A stretch of DNA of 64,000 bases from the NCBI GenBank assembly GCA_003255065.1, contig QAOA01007183.1, forward strand, positions 1,039,001 to 1,103,000. Direction: 5' to 3'. The translations under genes were made by a program, and so were the position numbers. The notes beneath the pieces were generated by a model. The model ran no database searches, was not told the DNA's origin, and was given only the letters and a program-made list of their open reading frames with translations. Position 1 is the first letter of the stretch, and the number at the start of each line of letters is the position of its first letter. Shown here one piece after another: positions 11,601 through 24,637 of the stretch. The stretch comes from Cercis canadensis. Its lineage: Eukaryota > Streptophyta > Magnoliopsida > Fabales > Fabaceae.

Positions 11601-13052
11601 GATCCTTTGTTGGGTGTGTGTGTGTGTGGAAAGCCATAAGGCATGAAGCATAACACGGTTTGTGGGATTGGCTACTAACCATTTGCTAAAATGGAGAAAG
11701 TTCTGGAGTTGCCATTTCTTTTAAATAGGATTAAGATAGGCAGATAACCTAGGTGGCTTAAATATAATATCATTATATCTATTTTTTCAAGAGCCGTTTC
11801 CACTACTAGTACAGGCTAGAGAATAAGATGATCTTTTAAGAGTCACCTTACAATTGTTACTTCCTTATTAGCATAATTTCAAATTTTCTGAATATTACTC
11901 TTGGTTATTGATTATGCGATCCCTTGGTTATGATACTAATTCGAGGAACCTTAATTGAAATTTTGGATTTGTGGGACTTTCATTTTTTTCTTTCCAGCAC
12001 ATGGATATGTATCAAAGGGCCAGATGTATGTGCACTGTCTCTTGCCTGTTTTAAGCTAACGTGGAAGTTGATTTTTTGTTATGATGATTTACAGATCTAT
12101 TTCAATGAAATACCTGATGAAATCATAGAGAAGCTGGTAATAGTTATTTCTTTTTAAGAGATTGTTCCACTATCTCAATTTGCTGAGCTAAATACCTGAA
12201 GTGCTTTTCTTTCTCCTTTTCCTTGTTTTTTTAGGTTGAGGGGGGGATTACGCTCAATGTCGCTGGGGGTCTGATTATAGAGCATCCTTTGATATTGCCA
12301 TTCGTCAAAGAAGTGGTTGGTTGACTCATCATATATACTTAGTAATGGCAATGTGACTTATAAATTATAGTTGTAGGAGACATGCTGCCTGGCTCCTTTT
12401 TTTTTTTTTTTTTGTGGTGTTGTTTGGAGGAGGAGGAGGAGAGGGGGGGGGTCGTCGCGGCTTAATTGTGGTTCCCCTCTGTACCCCAATGGTTTCATTG
12501 TTCGTCACTGACAATTGTTTTCTTTATTTATTATTATTTAAAAGAATTATTTAACTGACTAAGGCGGAGTTCATTAAAGATTGGTGATGAGAGCAAAAGC
12601 CAGGAAAATTGATATGGAAATCTATAGCTCATTTAGCGTTTGATTTCTTTGCCACTCAGCATGAGAAAAGCCGTTTTATGTTTTTTCATATAATGTTGGA
12701 GTTGCATGTACATCCTGGATTGTGAGTGCAATTTATGTGTATGCCTGAGTTGATCGTCTATTCATTGATATTTATGTCTTGATGGCCTGACGACCGCGTA
12801 CTGCAAGTGTAGCTCTGTCCTTAACTTCGTTTATTGGCTTCATGCATGTTAGGTTGAGTTTGGAGCACCAAAACAGTGGTTTTAGGAAAAGCTACTGCAC
12901 TTCGTTTTATTCATTAGACTGTTGGCATTCTCTTCATCCAATTGTTGGTAAACGAATTCTTAGTGGTGGTAAACTTGCAGGTAGGGACTACGGATAGTGT
13001 GATGGGACTTCCCAAAGCTCTGACTGAAAAGCTCTTGAAGGAGGCCCTGTAG
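8668..13052 (+). CDS. Maf-like nucleotide pyrophosphatase, 10 exons
   Basis: Maf/HAM1-fold nucleoside triphosphate pyrophosphatase, a house-cleaning enzyme that hydrolyses non-canonical or modified nucleotides. Exons: 8668-8694, 9077-9148, 9234-9308, 9671-9754, 10434-10514, 10971-11040, 11220-11311, 12095-12136, 12235-12315, 12981-13052; all GT-AG, total 696 nt, 231 residues. Domains: N-terminal substrate loop GSSSIARRTILAEMG, then TADIDEKSIR, EELVVALAEAKA, LLITSDQVVVYEG with the family Asp/Gln motif, REKPSSKEEAR, and DYSGRHAATVGSV. Bacterial Maf usually has SPRR in the first loop; here it is IARR, as I recall for this plant clade. The other plant-typical feature is the inserted AEAILQRL..DYIKDAEPT segment. 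Start: the first ATG of a nine-codon first exon. Function by homology only. Confidence 0.92.
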
Positions 13053-13590
13053 CTGGAGCTGCCATTCCACCTTGTCGAACTGTTTGGCAAATCCCATAAC
13101 GTAAACCTTGGATATCTAATGTTATCTGAACTCAACGATTTATCTCTTTTCTTTTTCTTTTTTTGGTTTGTGGTGCGTAATGACGATGTATCTTCTGACA
13201 ACAGTCATAATCCGCAGAATGTAGTATGCCAATTGATTCTGAGCTTAGTTTTGGTCAGGCTGCTGAAGTTCATGCCTGTTCCAGTATTTTATTAGTAATA
13301 TATTATTTAGCAGTCCACGTGAAATCAAAAAAAATTATGCCAACTGGTTGCCCATCTCTTTCATGTGCGAGCTGTTATGAGGTGATTTTTTTCTTTGTTA
13401 GAGATGGGATATACTACAGGCACTGCTGGTCGTAGTATTTATTTTGCTGCTCTGGTGCTAGCAAGTTCATATTTACTCTTTCAGGTAGTGTAGTTGAACT
13501 TGGGTCTAAGAAACCCCCGAGTACAATATTATTTGTCGGTTTACTAGATAAAGAATTACGTGTTGGCATTTCAGTTTCAGATGCAAGTTA
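13053..13590. other. 3' flank of Maf gene
   Basis: 3' UTR and spacer up to a small DNA transposon. Nothing else recognised. Confidence 0.6.
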
Positions 13591-14241
13591 GGGTATGTTT
13601 GGTAAGGGAGTAAGATTTATTGTTTTTAAAATGTTTGGTTGTAACAATAAATTGAGAAAAGTTATTTAGAAGAGTAATAAAAAGAGAAATATTTAAAATC
13701 TTCTTCATTTTTTTGGTAAGCTACGGGGTGCAAAGCACCCAAACCCAAAGAAAAAAACTAGTTAACAGAAAACACTGCTCTCTCACGAGCCACCCCCATA
13801 AAGTCCTCTCTCAGCACCTCCCGAAGGCAAGGGTGAGGCTGATAGAAAGACAGAGCCCCAAAATCACCTTTATGGCCCTCATTCGCAAGCTTATCAGCAC
13901 AATGGTTTCCTTCCCTATAACAGTGACATATGTGAACCTCCAGGAAGCCACCATCCTGAAGACCACAGTCGACTAAGCATTCCCGAAACGCTCTACAACT
14001 GCTATGAGAAGTCACTAAACTACCATGCTTTTCAGAGGAGTCTAAGAAGGCATTGAAATCGCCTAGTCTTCATCATTTCTCATCAACTCAAACTCTCTTT
14101 CTTTTTTATTTTTATTTTTTCAAATTACTAAATATATCAAACATAACTAAAGAATAATAGTTATATATATTATTACTTTTTTAAAAAAGAATAAATGATA
14201 TTTTTTTATATTTACCTTTTTATCCTTTAATAAACATACCC
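13591..14241. mobile_element. PIF/Harbinger (Tourist-like) element, 651 bp, TSD TTA
   Basis: Ends are an imperfect terminal inverted repeat beginning GGGTATGTTT (left) and the complement of the right end GGGTATGTTT, continuing with matching TAA..GGA..TAA positions. Both sides are flanked by TTA (13588-13590 and 14242-14244), the 3-bp target duplication of PIF/Harbinger elements. No Harbinger transposase is visible; the interior instead carries a piece of LINE RNase H coding sequence. Confidence 0.82.
13718..14060 (-). pseudogene. LINE-type RNase H fragment inside the Harbinger element
   Basis: The minus strand at 13758-14060 reads as the C-terminal part of a plant RNase H domain of the kind found at the end of LINE polyproteins and in RVT_3 genes: the HICHCYREGNHCADKLANEG stretch is the classic end, with the Arg-Glu-Gly-Asn and Ala-Asp motifs. 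No reverse transcriptase follows upstream, so it is a fragment. It lies wholly between the element's inverted repeats. Confidence 0.75.
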
Positions 14242-14244
14242 TTA

Positions 14245-15581
14245 AGAAAAGTGAAGAGTGGCCGATTGTTGCAATACATGATTAACGAATTGAAAAATCC
14301 GATGTTATCCATGTGGACAACCCAAATCTTCAATAATTTTGTTTTCGAATCACGCCCTTCCTCCTTTTGCCAAGTTAATCATGTCCCACTTAGAACCAAT
14401 TGACTTTAATGCATCTTGCAAACATTCCCGCGGAGAGTGTTTCTGAAAAGTCAAGCAGTTAAAATAAGATAAAACGGGGATTTCCTAAATATTTGATATT
14501 GTTTCTAAAGTTGCAGACACTTCAACTGTTTTTTTTTTTTTTTAAAATTNTTTTTTTAATTTATTATTCATGATTTATGTTGTTATTTCATGCTCAAAAA
14601 TAATTTTTAAAAAAATATGACGCATTTGTCCATTTGGAAATAGTTGTGGGAGATCATGAACACATAAAAATGGAACATTTTTAATTTATTTATTTATGTG
14701 CTTTCAAATAAAGAGAGACACACTATATTAATATAGCGGGACAATCATTCAATTCAAATTGTTCAGCTTTTCATTTCTGAGATGTCAAGTTAAATGTGAT
14801 TTCAAATAACACGTTATTTTAAAATAACTTGACAATGATAAAACATACTATTTTAAAAATAGCATGACAAAGAGAAAAATGTTATCTCAATATAACATGT
14901 TTATTTTGTAATTAAGCATATAATTAAAATGTAGTATCTCGTTACATTAATATAGCATGACTCTAATAAAACTACTACTTTCAATATAACATATCTCTTT
15001 TTATCTGCATACTCTAAATAAATTAATAAAAAATACCTGTAATAAGTTTGCACAATATTTTTCTTTCATAAATACTTTATCAATTTGTATTATTTCAGTT
15101 AGCCGGTTTTATGACCTTTGATATATATTTTCATCAGCATATACGTGGACGGAGAGTCGGATATTCTCTGCCTGGCCCACTTTCCTCCTCATCATTTCTA
15201 TGTTGCTACTCAGTGCACGGAACCGTTAATTAACCGTTTTATAACAGTTAAATATTCTCTCTGGTCCAAGTCCCAAATCGGCCATATGACTCACTCACTC
15301 ACTCTCTCCTCTCAAGAATCTCGCAGTTACATACACACACTCTCTTTTCTCTCTGTTTGTCCCTTCCAAGTCGCCGAACGCCTAATTCGAATAAAAGACA
15401 AGCCTGGCTAAGTCTCAGGCTCAGGATCACTCACGGCTTGCAAAACTAGAATCCAGTCACATCTTGAAACCTCACTTCTATATATAGCTTTCCCCTCTTT
15501 CTCCTTTTTGTTTTTTCACCGTTACATTCGGGAACAAGACAGATAAAGGTTTTCCGCAATTCAAGTAAAATAGTCACCGCC
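14245..15581. promoter_or_regulatory. Upstream region and TATA box of KCS gene
   Basis: AT-rich spacer containing the palindrome array, then the KCS promoter. A strong TATA box, TATATATA, lies at 15479-15486, about 100 bp before the ATG, followed by a CT-rich leader. A single N at 14550 sits in a poly-T stretch. The short ORF at 15118-15411 has no domain. Confidence 0.65.
14720..14995. repeat. Degenerate array of short palindromes
   Basis: Six spaced units each carry a small inverted repeat followed by a similar tail, for example TATATTAATATA-gcgggaca (about 14724), GTTATTTTAAAATAAC-ttgaca (14813), CTATTTTAAAAATAG-catgaca (14850), GTTATCTCAATATAAC-atg (14881) and TAATATAG-catgac (14948). No coding potential. 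Confidence 0.5.
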
Positions 15582-17129
15582 ATGGACCAAGGCGGCGCGA
15601 CCACTGTCGCCACCCCTGGCGGTGGCGCCGTTGGAGTTCAGATCCAACACTCTCGCAGGGTCCTCCCAGATTTTCTTCAGAGCGTCAATCTCAAGTACGT
15701 GAAATTAGGGTACCATTACTTAATCTCCAATTTGTTCACCTTATGCTTCGTACCCTTGATCTTTATAACCTTAATCGAGGTGTCCCAAATGGACCTCGAA
15801 GATTTACGGCAATTGTGGCTTCACCTTCAGTACAATCTTGTGAGTATTGTAATTTGCTCCGCTTTCTTGGTCTTTGGCCTCACCGTCTATATAATGACTC
15901 GTCCTCGCCCCGTTTATCTTGTTGATTTCTCTTGTTATCGCCCTGCCGATCATCTCAAAGCTCCCTTTCACCGATTCATGGAGCACTCCCGGCTCACCGG
16001 TGACTTCGACGATTCATCCCTCGCATTTCAGCGCAAAATCTTGGAGCGCTCCGGACTCGGCGAGGACACTTACGTTCCTGAGGCGATGCATTTTATCCCT
16101 CCGAGGCCGAGCATGGCCGCAGCCAGGGAGGAGGCTGAGCAGGTCATGTATGGTGCATTGGATAATCTTTTCCTTAATACCAATGTTAAGCCCAAGGACA
16201 TTGGCATTCTTGTTGTGAATTGTAGTTTGTTTAACCCAACACCCTCACTTTCAGCCATGATCGTTAACAAATATAAACTGAGAGGTAATATTAGGAGCTT
16301 TAATTTGGGCGGAATGGGATGCAGTGCTGGGGTTATAGCTCTTGATCTTGCCAAGGACTTATTGCAAATTCACAGGAATACTTATGCTGTTGTTGTCAGT
16401 ACAGAAAACATCACTCAGAATTGGTATTTTGGGAATAAGAAATCTATGCTGATACCCAATTGCTTGTTTCGAGTTGGGGGTTCTGCAGTCCTACTTTCCA
16501 ATAAGTCTGCAGATAGAAGGAGGGCAAAGTATAGGCTTGTTCATGTTGTAAGGACCCATCGTGGGGCTGATGATAAGGCTTTTCGATGCGTTTATCAGGA
16601 ACAGGATGATGCTGGAAAGACTGGTGTTTCCTTATCTAAAGATTTAATGGCAATAGCTGGAGGGGCACTTAAAACCAACATCACAACCCTTGGTCCTCTT
16701 GTGCTCCCTATTAGTGAGCAGCTTCTGTTTTTTGCCACTTTGGTGATGAAGAAATTGTTCAGGGCAGACGTTAAGCCTTACATACCGGATTTTAAACTGG
16801 CATTTGACCATTTCTGTATACATGCTGGGGGCAGGGCTGTGATTGATGAGCTGGAGAAGAACCTACAGTTGCTTCCGGTGCATGTAGAGGCTTCTCGGAT
16901 GACTCTTCACCGTTTTGGGAATACGTCATCAAGCTCCATTTGGTATGAATTAGCGTATACAGAAGCAAAAGGGAGAATCCGAAAGAGCAACCGGATCTGG
17001 CAAATTGCATTTGGAAGTGGTTTTAAATGTAATAGTGCAGTCTGGGAGGCACTACGGAATGTGAGGCCATCTCCTAATGGACCCTGGGAAGATTGCATTG
17101 ACAAGTATCCAGTGAAAATAGTCACCTAG
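15582..17129 (+). CDS. KCS4: 3-ketoacyl-CoA synthase (KCS4/KCS9 type)
   Basis: Condensing enzyme of the ER fatty-acid elongase: joins malonyl-CoA to a long acyl-CoA in very-long-chain fatty acid synthesis for waxes, suberin and sphingolipids. Intronless, 515 residues, the usual family length. Two N-terminal membrane segments (about residues 44-64 and 86-106), then the FAE1/CUT1-rppA condensing domain and ACP-synthase-like C-terminus. Catalytic triad in place: Cys247 in [10 protein letters not shown], His414 in FCIHAGGRA, Asn447 in RFGNTSSSS. The N-terminal [20 protein letters not shown] and the middle of the protein match KCS4 as I remember it more closely than KCS9. The ATG at 15582 has an excellent context (CCGCCATGG) and is preceded by a TATA box about 100 bp upstream. 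Confidence 0.96.
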   Translation: MDQGGATTVATPGGGAVGVQIQHSRRVLPDFLQSVNLKYVKLGYHYLISNLFTLCFVPLIFITLIEVSQMDLEDLRQLWLHLQYNLVSIVICSAFLVFGLTVYIMTRPRPVYLVDFSCYRPADHLKAPFHRFMEHSRLTGDFDDSSLAFQRKILERSGLGEDTYVPEAMHFIPPRPSMAAAREEAEQVMYGALDNLFLNTNVKPKDIGILVVNCSLFNPTPSLSAMIVNKYKLRGNIRSFNLGGMGCSAGVIALDLAKDLLQIHRNTYAVVVSTENITQNWYFGNKKSMLIPNCLFRVGGSAVLLSNKSADRRRAKYRLVHVVRTHRGADDKAFRCVYQEQDDAGKTGVSLSKDLMAIAGGALKTNITTLGPLVLPISEQLLFFATLVMKKLFRADVKPYIPDFKLAFDHFCIHAGGRAVIDELEKNLQLLPVHVEASRMTLHRFGNTSSSSIWYELAYTEAKGRIRKSNRIWQIAFGSGFKCNSAVWEALRNVRPSPNGPWEDCIDKYPVKIVT

Positions 17130-18386
17130 CGCAGTTACACATTGATTTGAGTTGAATCGAACTCGGGGTACTGATCATCAATATCCTGGCTCATTGTCCT
17201 TTTCCCCTCTACCCCGCTTTTTCTTTCTGTTGTTGATATCTTTATATTGTAATTTACCAGGTCTTTCGTGTTGACAATTGTGGTTTCTCTTGTCTTTCCT
17301 GTAACTCAAACTCGCCTCTGGAGTTTTATGATATGGGGAATTCCTGATTTTTTACTGTTATTGCTTTTAGGATTCTTTTAGCTGTAGACATTGTGTTTTT
17401 TACAGTGTATAATGTATATGTGCATTCAATACTTTTATAGACTTCCTGTTCAAGTTACTTCTGAAGTCTCATGCCTGCTTTTCTTTCCCACAAGCTTTTT
17501 TCTGCCTCAGAAATGTGCGTTGCTTGTAAATTGAAAACAATTACTTCTGAGAACATTTTTCTCCACTCTATAATTCATTCATCGATGTTGAAGCTTCCAG
17601 TCCAATCAACTTCGCAGGGAATATTTTGGTACTATCAATTTAAGTTGCCACATCTAAGCTTAAAGTGCTTAAATATCATGTGTAAATTAGAATTGCAGCG
17701 CGTTTACTTCTCTGTCTCACTAGTCTTCATTTTACTGTCCAGCACTAATTTGTTTTCCTTTATTCAGCAATTTTCTATGGTAGTTGGATAAGAGTTCTAT
17801 CCTGTTCTCATGACTGTCAATAATGAGTTATCCTGAGGGCTGATGATATTTTTTTAATCTTTTGTTCCTTCTATTTGTTGAATGATCCTATCTTTTCTAC
17901 CTCTTGCAAATTGAAGTTTAAGGAGTCAAAACTGATAACTTTCTGGAAATCTTTACGAGTACAAAGATTATTTAGCATTGTTATCAGTTCCAGTAAACTT
18001 GGAAGATGAGAGAAAGGTCCCCCTATAGAGGTTTGGTATGCCCTAATCTTTGATTCTTTTGTAATCTTGAATTAAGGGATATTTAAAATTCCCTTGTTTG
18101 ATATGATAATTGGGAGTAATCCTTCATTTCATTACCCTGGAATATATGATATTTAAATTAGAGCGTTTTATTGGAGGAATTAAATTATACCAATTTTAAA
18201 TTATACCCTTAAGTGATACCGTGATAGTAGTAGACCAAATATGAAATCTAATACTATGGAACTAAGAATACGGCAGAGAAAATACCTCCTACAAGAATAA
18301 TCTTCCATGGGAGAGTACCCTTACCTAACTCCATTAAGCCCCAGCTTCCCCACCCCCTTTAATTTTTGGACATTATAATTTATAAG
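17130..18386. other. 3' UTR and spacer after KCS
   Basis: T-rich 3' flank of KCS and spacer. The plus-strand ORF at 17471-17791 has no recognisable domain and is probably chance. Confidence 0.6.
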
Positions 18387-18395
18387 AAAAATTTA

Positions 18396-18945
18396 GGTTT
18401 AATTGTAATTTTAGTCCCCTTATTTTAACAATTTAAATTTTTTGGTCTCACTTCTTTAAAAATGAACTATTGAGTCCCTTTATATTCATAAAATATACAA
18501 TTTTGATCATTTTATCTTTAAGTCAAAATTTTTAGGTTTATTTTAAGGTGTAAAATTATTTGATTTATGATTCTACTGTTCAGATTGAAGAGCTACGTCT
18601 TGTGTACCTCCTCACTCAATTTCAACTCGATTTAACAGTAAAACTCAACCTCAAATACCAAAATTATAAATTTTTATCTAACTGAAAATCTAAACTCATT
18701 CACCGTTAGATCAGGCTGAAATTTAGTGGAGAGGTTCACAAGACGTAGCTCTTCAATTTGAACGGTGAGATTATGAATAAAAGAATTTTACACTTTGAAA
18801 TAAATCTAAAAAATTTGACTTAAAGACAAAATAACCAAAATTGTACATTTTATGAATATAGAAAGACTCAATAGTTCATTTTTAAAGAAGATGAACCAAA
18901 AAGTTCAAATTGTTAAAATAATGGAACTAAAATTATAATTAAGCC
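18396..18945. mobile_element. Fold-back MULE-type MITE, copy 1 (550 bp, 9-bp TSD)
   Basis: Almost the whole element is an inverted repeat: the left half, starting GGTTTAATTGTAATTTTAG, is matched by the reverse complement of the right half. It is flanked by a perfect 9-bp duplication AAAAATTTA (18387-18395 and 18946-18954). Nine bases is the Mutator-superfamily target size. No coding capacity. Two relatives lie at 45443-45997 and 63385-63927. Confidence 0.9.
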
Positions 18946-18954
18946 AAAAATTTA

Positions 18955-20148
18955 ACTAAGCTTCAAATTCAACGGGCAAAAGCGATCATACCTTAGGATA
19001 AAATTTAGATCAATGAGAGATTATGCGCCTTTCGAACTCACCATCTAAGTTGCTTCAATTTTAGGATCTTCCAACTGAATATCCCAATTTATCATAGAGA
19101 ATGACGTTCACTAATTAGCCACTCGAAAACAAATGCCTGGCAGCTGGGTATCTGTAACCGTGGCACGTTGTTTGTTTACGTGAGACGGTCTAATACTCCT
19201 CTACACTGGAAGGGAAATTTAATGTGTTTCACTTTTTTGCTCCCGTGAGCAACCGATAATGTATCTAGTTTTGAGGGGAGAACACAATTAACAAAGCTCA
19301 CAACTCAAGGAAGCATCACTGAATAGCGATTTTGCAGAGAAGAGAAAAGTAGACAACTCAAATCCACCACCCACTTGGGAGACGTATCATACCCTACAAA
19401 TCGTATCAGACATACAATGTATGTTTTCTGTACCCAAAAAAAAGTTAAAAAGGACAAGTTATATTCCTTGTTTGCTCCTTACATACATAAAATTTCACGC
19501 CCACAGTCTTTCCTCACAAATGGGTTGACCTTTCGTTGAATGTCAGCTTCACCTGAATGTTACTTGGTGAAAATTTGAATTCATAAGACGAGGGAAGAGA
19601 TTGAAGTTTTGACTAGCAGCCATATTTCTAAGAAACGAATGACAGCTATACTAGTCTCCGGGTAGATGCCCATGGTTCATTCTCTACTCCAGTAAAACAC
19701 CATCCGTTTTTCAATCCCCAACAAAAGGAGAAGAGTGAGACCAAGAAAGGGCCATAAAATTTGCTATGTGCCCCCTAAGGTCGTGGACATTGCATTTGTA
19801 CTACACTTCAGCTTTGAATTTTACTTTTATGACTACACCCTCCATCTTCCATTAGGTTGCTTATTATCAATAGCTTGCATCAAAATGCAAGTGATTTTGC
19901 TAGTTTAAGTAGTAAAATTGGCATGATTTCCAGTTTTAATGGACAACAAAATAGAAAAAATTGAATTGAATAAGTAAACAAATACCAAGAACCAGTTGAA
20001 TATATATATATATATATATTATGGAGTCAATGCAAAGCAAACTGGATAGGTTCTGGCTAATAAAAGGATTCCCGCTCTAATGTGAATAAAACAACTGAAA
20101 TCGGCCTCTGATAAAGAAAATAAAACAAAAGCAGCTAGAGAAGAAACT
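18955..20148. other. Spacer downstream of the ERD6-like gene
   Basis: 3' UTR of the minus-strand sugar transporter and spacer. A TA microsatellite occupies about 20000-20019. Nothing else recognised. Confidence 0.6.
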
Positions 20149-23100
20149 TCATCTGAAAGACCATTGGATTTCCTCGAGAGATCTTCCCTTTGTCTCAGGG
20201 ACCCAAATGGTAACAAATGCAACAGTCAGAGCACATACTGCCATATAGATGGTGAAGGTTCCTGTCAAGAACAGATAGTTACTCATATCAGAAAAATTAC
20301 AGAGGAGAGAAATACAAATAAGCAATGCATACAAACCTCCAGAGCTCCAGTCCAATAGCATATTTGCCGTCAACGTAACCAACCAGGAAAAGAACCAGTT
20401 GGCAAGTGTTGCAACACTTCCAGCAAGGCCTTTGATGTTAATTGGAAGGATCTGCAACGCCAATTTTACACAATACATCAGTGTTTGAAAGTCAATGCTT
20501 TCCAAAATACAAGATCTGCAAAGTATGTCATATGTATTATCATTACATTTACAGCATATCGTGGAGTAGAGCCCAAAAAATTTTATCAGAAAACTTTGGT
20601 ACCTCAGACATTATAATCCATGGCATGGCTCCCAGTCCCAAAGAGAATGATACAACCATAGCCTGAAGAATTGGAAGTTTAAAATTAAAATACTCAGGAA
20701 ATAAGCATTCAAAACATTTTTGGTATGATGCATTCGTATATATTTACATACCACAACTCCAGCCACTGCTAAGATGCTCAATATCCCGTCTAAAGAAGAA
20801 TCATCTGATATGAAATCCTAGAAGCGAGGCAAAGTGACCCATTTAAAAAATGCAAAACATAAAGGATGAAAGATAGCTCATATAGTGGCAGCAATATCTA
20901 ATGATAATATTATTCAAACGTACACACACACACACACACAAATACATGAAGTTAATCATGTATGTTCTATATATCACAACAAAATTAATTATATTATTAC
21001 CTTTATATAGAATGAGACTGCAACAACTAAGAGACTAAGGGTCATTCCAGATGAAGAGACCTGCAATAAGAGATTGAATTATGCTATCTGTTATCACAGT
21101 CACAGATCATTAAACATGATAATAAAGCTCACTCACAATAAGTAGAAATCGACGACCAGATTTGTCTGCCAGCCACAAAGTTACTGAAGTCGCCAGAACC
21201 TAGATGACATATACGTAAATATATATTAGATTATGATCTGAGAATATTAGACAGAAAAAATAGAAAAAAGTGTTACAAGTTTGCATTCAGCTGAACCTGA
21301 ATAGCACCAACTCCAAATGTAGCAACATTACTTGAACTAACCCCTGTATAAACAAGTAGAAATTATGAGAGTCAAAATTAATTCTATATATAGAGCAGAA
21401 TGAAAATTGAATTACAAGCCATCTACAAAAGAAAAAAACACAATAAAAAAAAAAAAACACCTAGATCACTAAAGGTGATTAGTAATTACTTGCATTTCAC
21501 TAATTTTTTAAATTTTTAATTAGGCTCTTCACAATGCAATTCTATAAGTACCAGTACATGGTTCTGGATAGGAAAGAGACGTTGAACTTTTATGAAAATG
21601 TTCCTGATCTCATATTGATCCTACCGCACTACTTTAGATTACCATAAGAAATCAGTATAGCTTACCAGCGCTTTCAAAGATAGTACTGGAATAGAACAGA
21701 ACGCCATTAATTCCAGAAAGCTGTTGCAGAATGAGCAGTCCAATTCCAATCTACAGATGTGTTAGTAAAAAATAATCATGCTCTGATTGCTCAACATTAT
21801 ATAATCCACTCCATACGTGGGACGTATGAGAGGCATGCTTCTAGACATATAATAGATACCATTAAGGGAAGCCAATATCTTTTTTGTCTGAGTTCTGCAA
21901 ATCTAATTGTAGTTCTTCTGCTTGTTGATGCAACAGCCCTCTACAAAATGACCCCAGGAAAAAAAAAAAGGTCGACCTCATTATTCAGTAAATGCTAATA
22001 AAATAACTGGACACATGGAAAAGTAAGGATTATTGAATGCAACCAATTTGGTGCAATAATTATTACCTTAATTTCATTCACTTCAGTAGAAATATCAGTA
22101 TCAAAACCTCGGAGTACTTGCAAAGAAGATTCAAATTCTTCGGTCATGCCCATTTTTGCCTGTATTCAGCATAAAACATTCACAATAAGAAACTATTATG
22201 ATGCATTTTATGATAGTCAGAGAACAACGATTTGTGAAGCTTACCAGCCATCTAGGAGACTCGGGAATGAAAAACAGACCTGGTATTAATATTGTACATG
22301 GTACAATTCCTACAAGAGTAAGGGCGTAGAGTTAATTTGAATTTGATTACTTAAATACAAGTCAGCATTATGTAATATCAGTAATGCCGGAATAATACAA
22401 CATGTAATTCATAAATTAAATTTGCTCTAAACTGAGTTACATTCTGTGAGAACATGGGCCTTGACCATTTGCAATAGTTCAAGCTAGAACTGAATCTAAG
22501 AAACAATTTGATTCTGATTTAACCAGAGTTGAGCCAAAAGAATTTTCATACTAGCCAATTAAACCTGAAGTACAGAACATAGATGCATCAACTTATCAGC
22601 AAAGATAAGAACAAGCATTTCTTACTCATTGATGGCTGAGTTTAGTTAAATACTAGTTTAGGACCAAATACCTTATTAAAAGAGAATAAATGTTCCACAA
22701 TTGCTGTAATTGTAAGCTAGTAACCAAAACTATGAATGAAACAGAAAAAAATATTCAGTATATTTAAGAACTATAACTCACGAGCAAGTTGGTAAAGCAC
22801 ATTAGTTTAATAAAACCCTTCAGATTTGATGTGTCACATTTGTTGTTACAAGTGAGATCATTTCATCCATTAGAAGGAGAAGGGCAATTTACCCACACGG
22901 CAACACCACTAAATCATTTAGGTGATTACCTAAAACTGCAAGAATTCTCCATTCAACAAAAAGCCCGAGCAGATAAGCCAGCATAATTCCAATGGTGACA
23001 GAGAGCTATAGGGCAAAAAGAATTATAAGTTGAGTAAAATGAAGCAAGTGTTAATATCTAGCGTTAAGACTATCAATGTAAATAGAAGCTCTTGGTATAT

Positions 23101-24178
23101 CAACCAACCTGGTTAACTGAAACCAAACCTCCCCTCAAGTTTTGAGGTGATATCTCAGCTATGTACACCGGCACCTACCAATTTCGAACAAGGGATATAC
23201 ACTCAAGAATTCTGTCGCAAATAATGGCAAAGTAGAGAGAAAACAAATTCAAATTACCGTATAAGATATTATTCCCACGCCAAACCCTTCCAACAACCTT
23301 CCCATGTAGAGAAAAGAAGAATCCTGCAGTATGATGAACATGTTAATGTTAAGAAGACGAACTCATCTCAAGTGTGCATTTCAGTTATATGGACTAAGGA
23401 ATAAAACTGGGAAAAGTAGTAAATTATCACTAACAGTAATTAGTTACTTACTTTTGCGAATGAAATCGCCAGCCAACCGATAATATTAGGAATAGACGCA
23501 ATCATCAAAGACTGCGATTTAATGCCACAGAGTAAAAGTACTAGCCATTATGAACACAAGAAGAAGAAAACAGTTAGCCATCAGAAAACAAGGAAAGATC
23601 ATTCGTACCCCTTTTCGCCCTATGTACTCAGCAATCTGGCCACTAGCTATTGCCCCGACCATGGCACCTACATTGGATAAAGAGCCAAACAAAGAGAACT
23701 GCCCAAGAAATATAAAAATAAATTAGGAGCTAAAATAGATAATATTAAAGATACCCGGATGGAATAAAATGAGCAGAGATTCAACCTCGGAGACTGAAAG
23801 CCCGAGATCACTGATGATAGCAGATTGGGTAGGGGATGTATAACCGCTCTGCGAGAAATTAATACCAGAGCCATGGATGAAGAAGAATTAAAAATAATAA
23901 TAAGAGGAAAAGAGGGACACAGCTGGGTTCTTTCTTGTACTTAGAATTTGGAAAGTAAAATAAAAATGATGGGAGTAGTTTCTTACAGTGAAACCAAACT
24001 GGATAGGACCCAAAGCAACGATGAGAACACAGGCAAGGACAGAGATGGAACTGTCACGCATGGACTGGGCAGAGGCCATGAGACTGGATTGCCTGGAACC
24101 CATGCGATACCAACTACCCGTGTGAAGAAAGGGTTTCTTGAGATCCCTTCCCTCTTCATTCTCGTCCCTGAAACTCAT
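20149..24178 (-). CDS. ERDL6: ERD6-like sugar transporter, 18 exons
   Basis: Monosaccharide transporter of the major facilitator superfamily, ERD6-like clade; the closest relatives (ERDL6/ERDL4) are vacuolar glucose exporters. Exons on the minus strand: 24178-23987, 23848-23786, 23698-23609, 23511-23452, 23323-23258, 23174-23109, 23005-22930, 22309-22245, 22159-22067, 21940-21860, 21750-21666, 21343-21297, 21199-21137, 21060-21001, 20817-20752, 20662-20603, 20451-20337, 20261-20149. Phases agree throughout: 1461 nt, 486 residues, matching the family length. Motifs: N-terminal [53 protein letters not shown], and the C-terminal [12 protein letters not shown]. Twelve membrane helices are expected. 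No broken exon or odd splice site. The start is the first ATG of the conserved N-terminus. Confidence 0.96.
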
Positions 24179-24628
24179 TGTTTCTTGCTGCTACTGCTAA
24201 TTCAGCTCTTCTCTTCGATCAAACAGGCAGATGAGATGCAACGCGTGAAGTTGATTTTATTAGTTAAAATGCACAATAGGGTCAAAGTATATATATGTAG
24301 ACAGTAGACGACGGGCGTCGGTGGAAGCGGAATTGGAAGGAAGAGCTATCAATTATCAGACAATGATTTACTAGAATTTCAAATTTTCAGAGGGAGCGCT
24401 ATTAGACAAAGTGCAGCACTGTAATAACGCTGATTTACTTTTCTGTGTCGAAGTGTCAACCCAACTGGAGCTGAATAATGAACATCTCGTCCCACCCACT
24501 CTTCTGACCTTTCTCTCTCACTTTCCAACTCTTTTTAGGCGCTAAAATTCTTGCCAAGGGCGGAGTCGTCTTTTTGTTTTTTTTTTATGATTCATAAAAA
24601 TTAAAAAATATAGAAGCGAACATAACAT
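24179..24628. other. 5' flank of ERD6-like gene
   Basis: Leader and promoter region of the minus-strand transporter, up to a Pack-MULE. No further gene seen. Confidence 0.6.
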
Positions 24629-24637
24629 AGTTCTATG

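Noticed and set aside
13226..13435. ORF after the Maf gene
   Set aside because: Lies in the 3' flank, no domain, no splice context.
14550..14550. Single N as another contig join
   Set aside because: It lies in a poly-T tract without flanking duplication; an ambiguous base is more likely. The same applies to 45634 and 45937.
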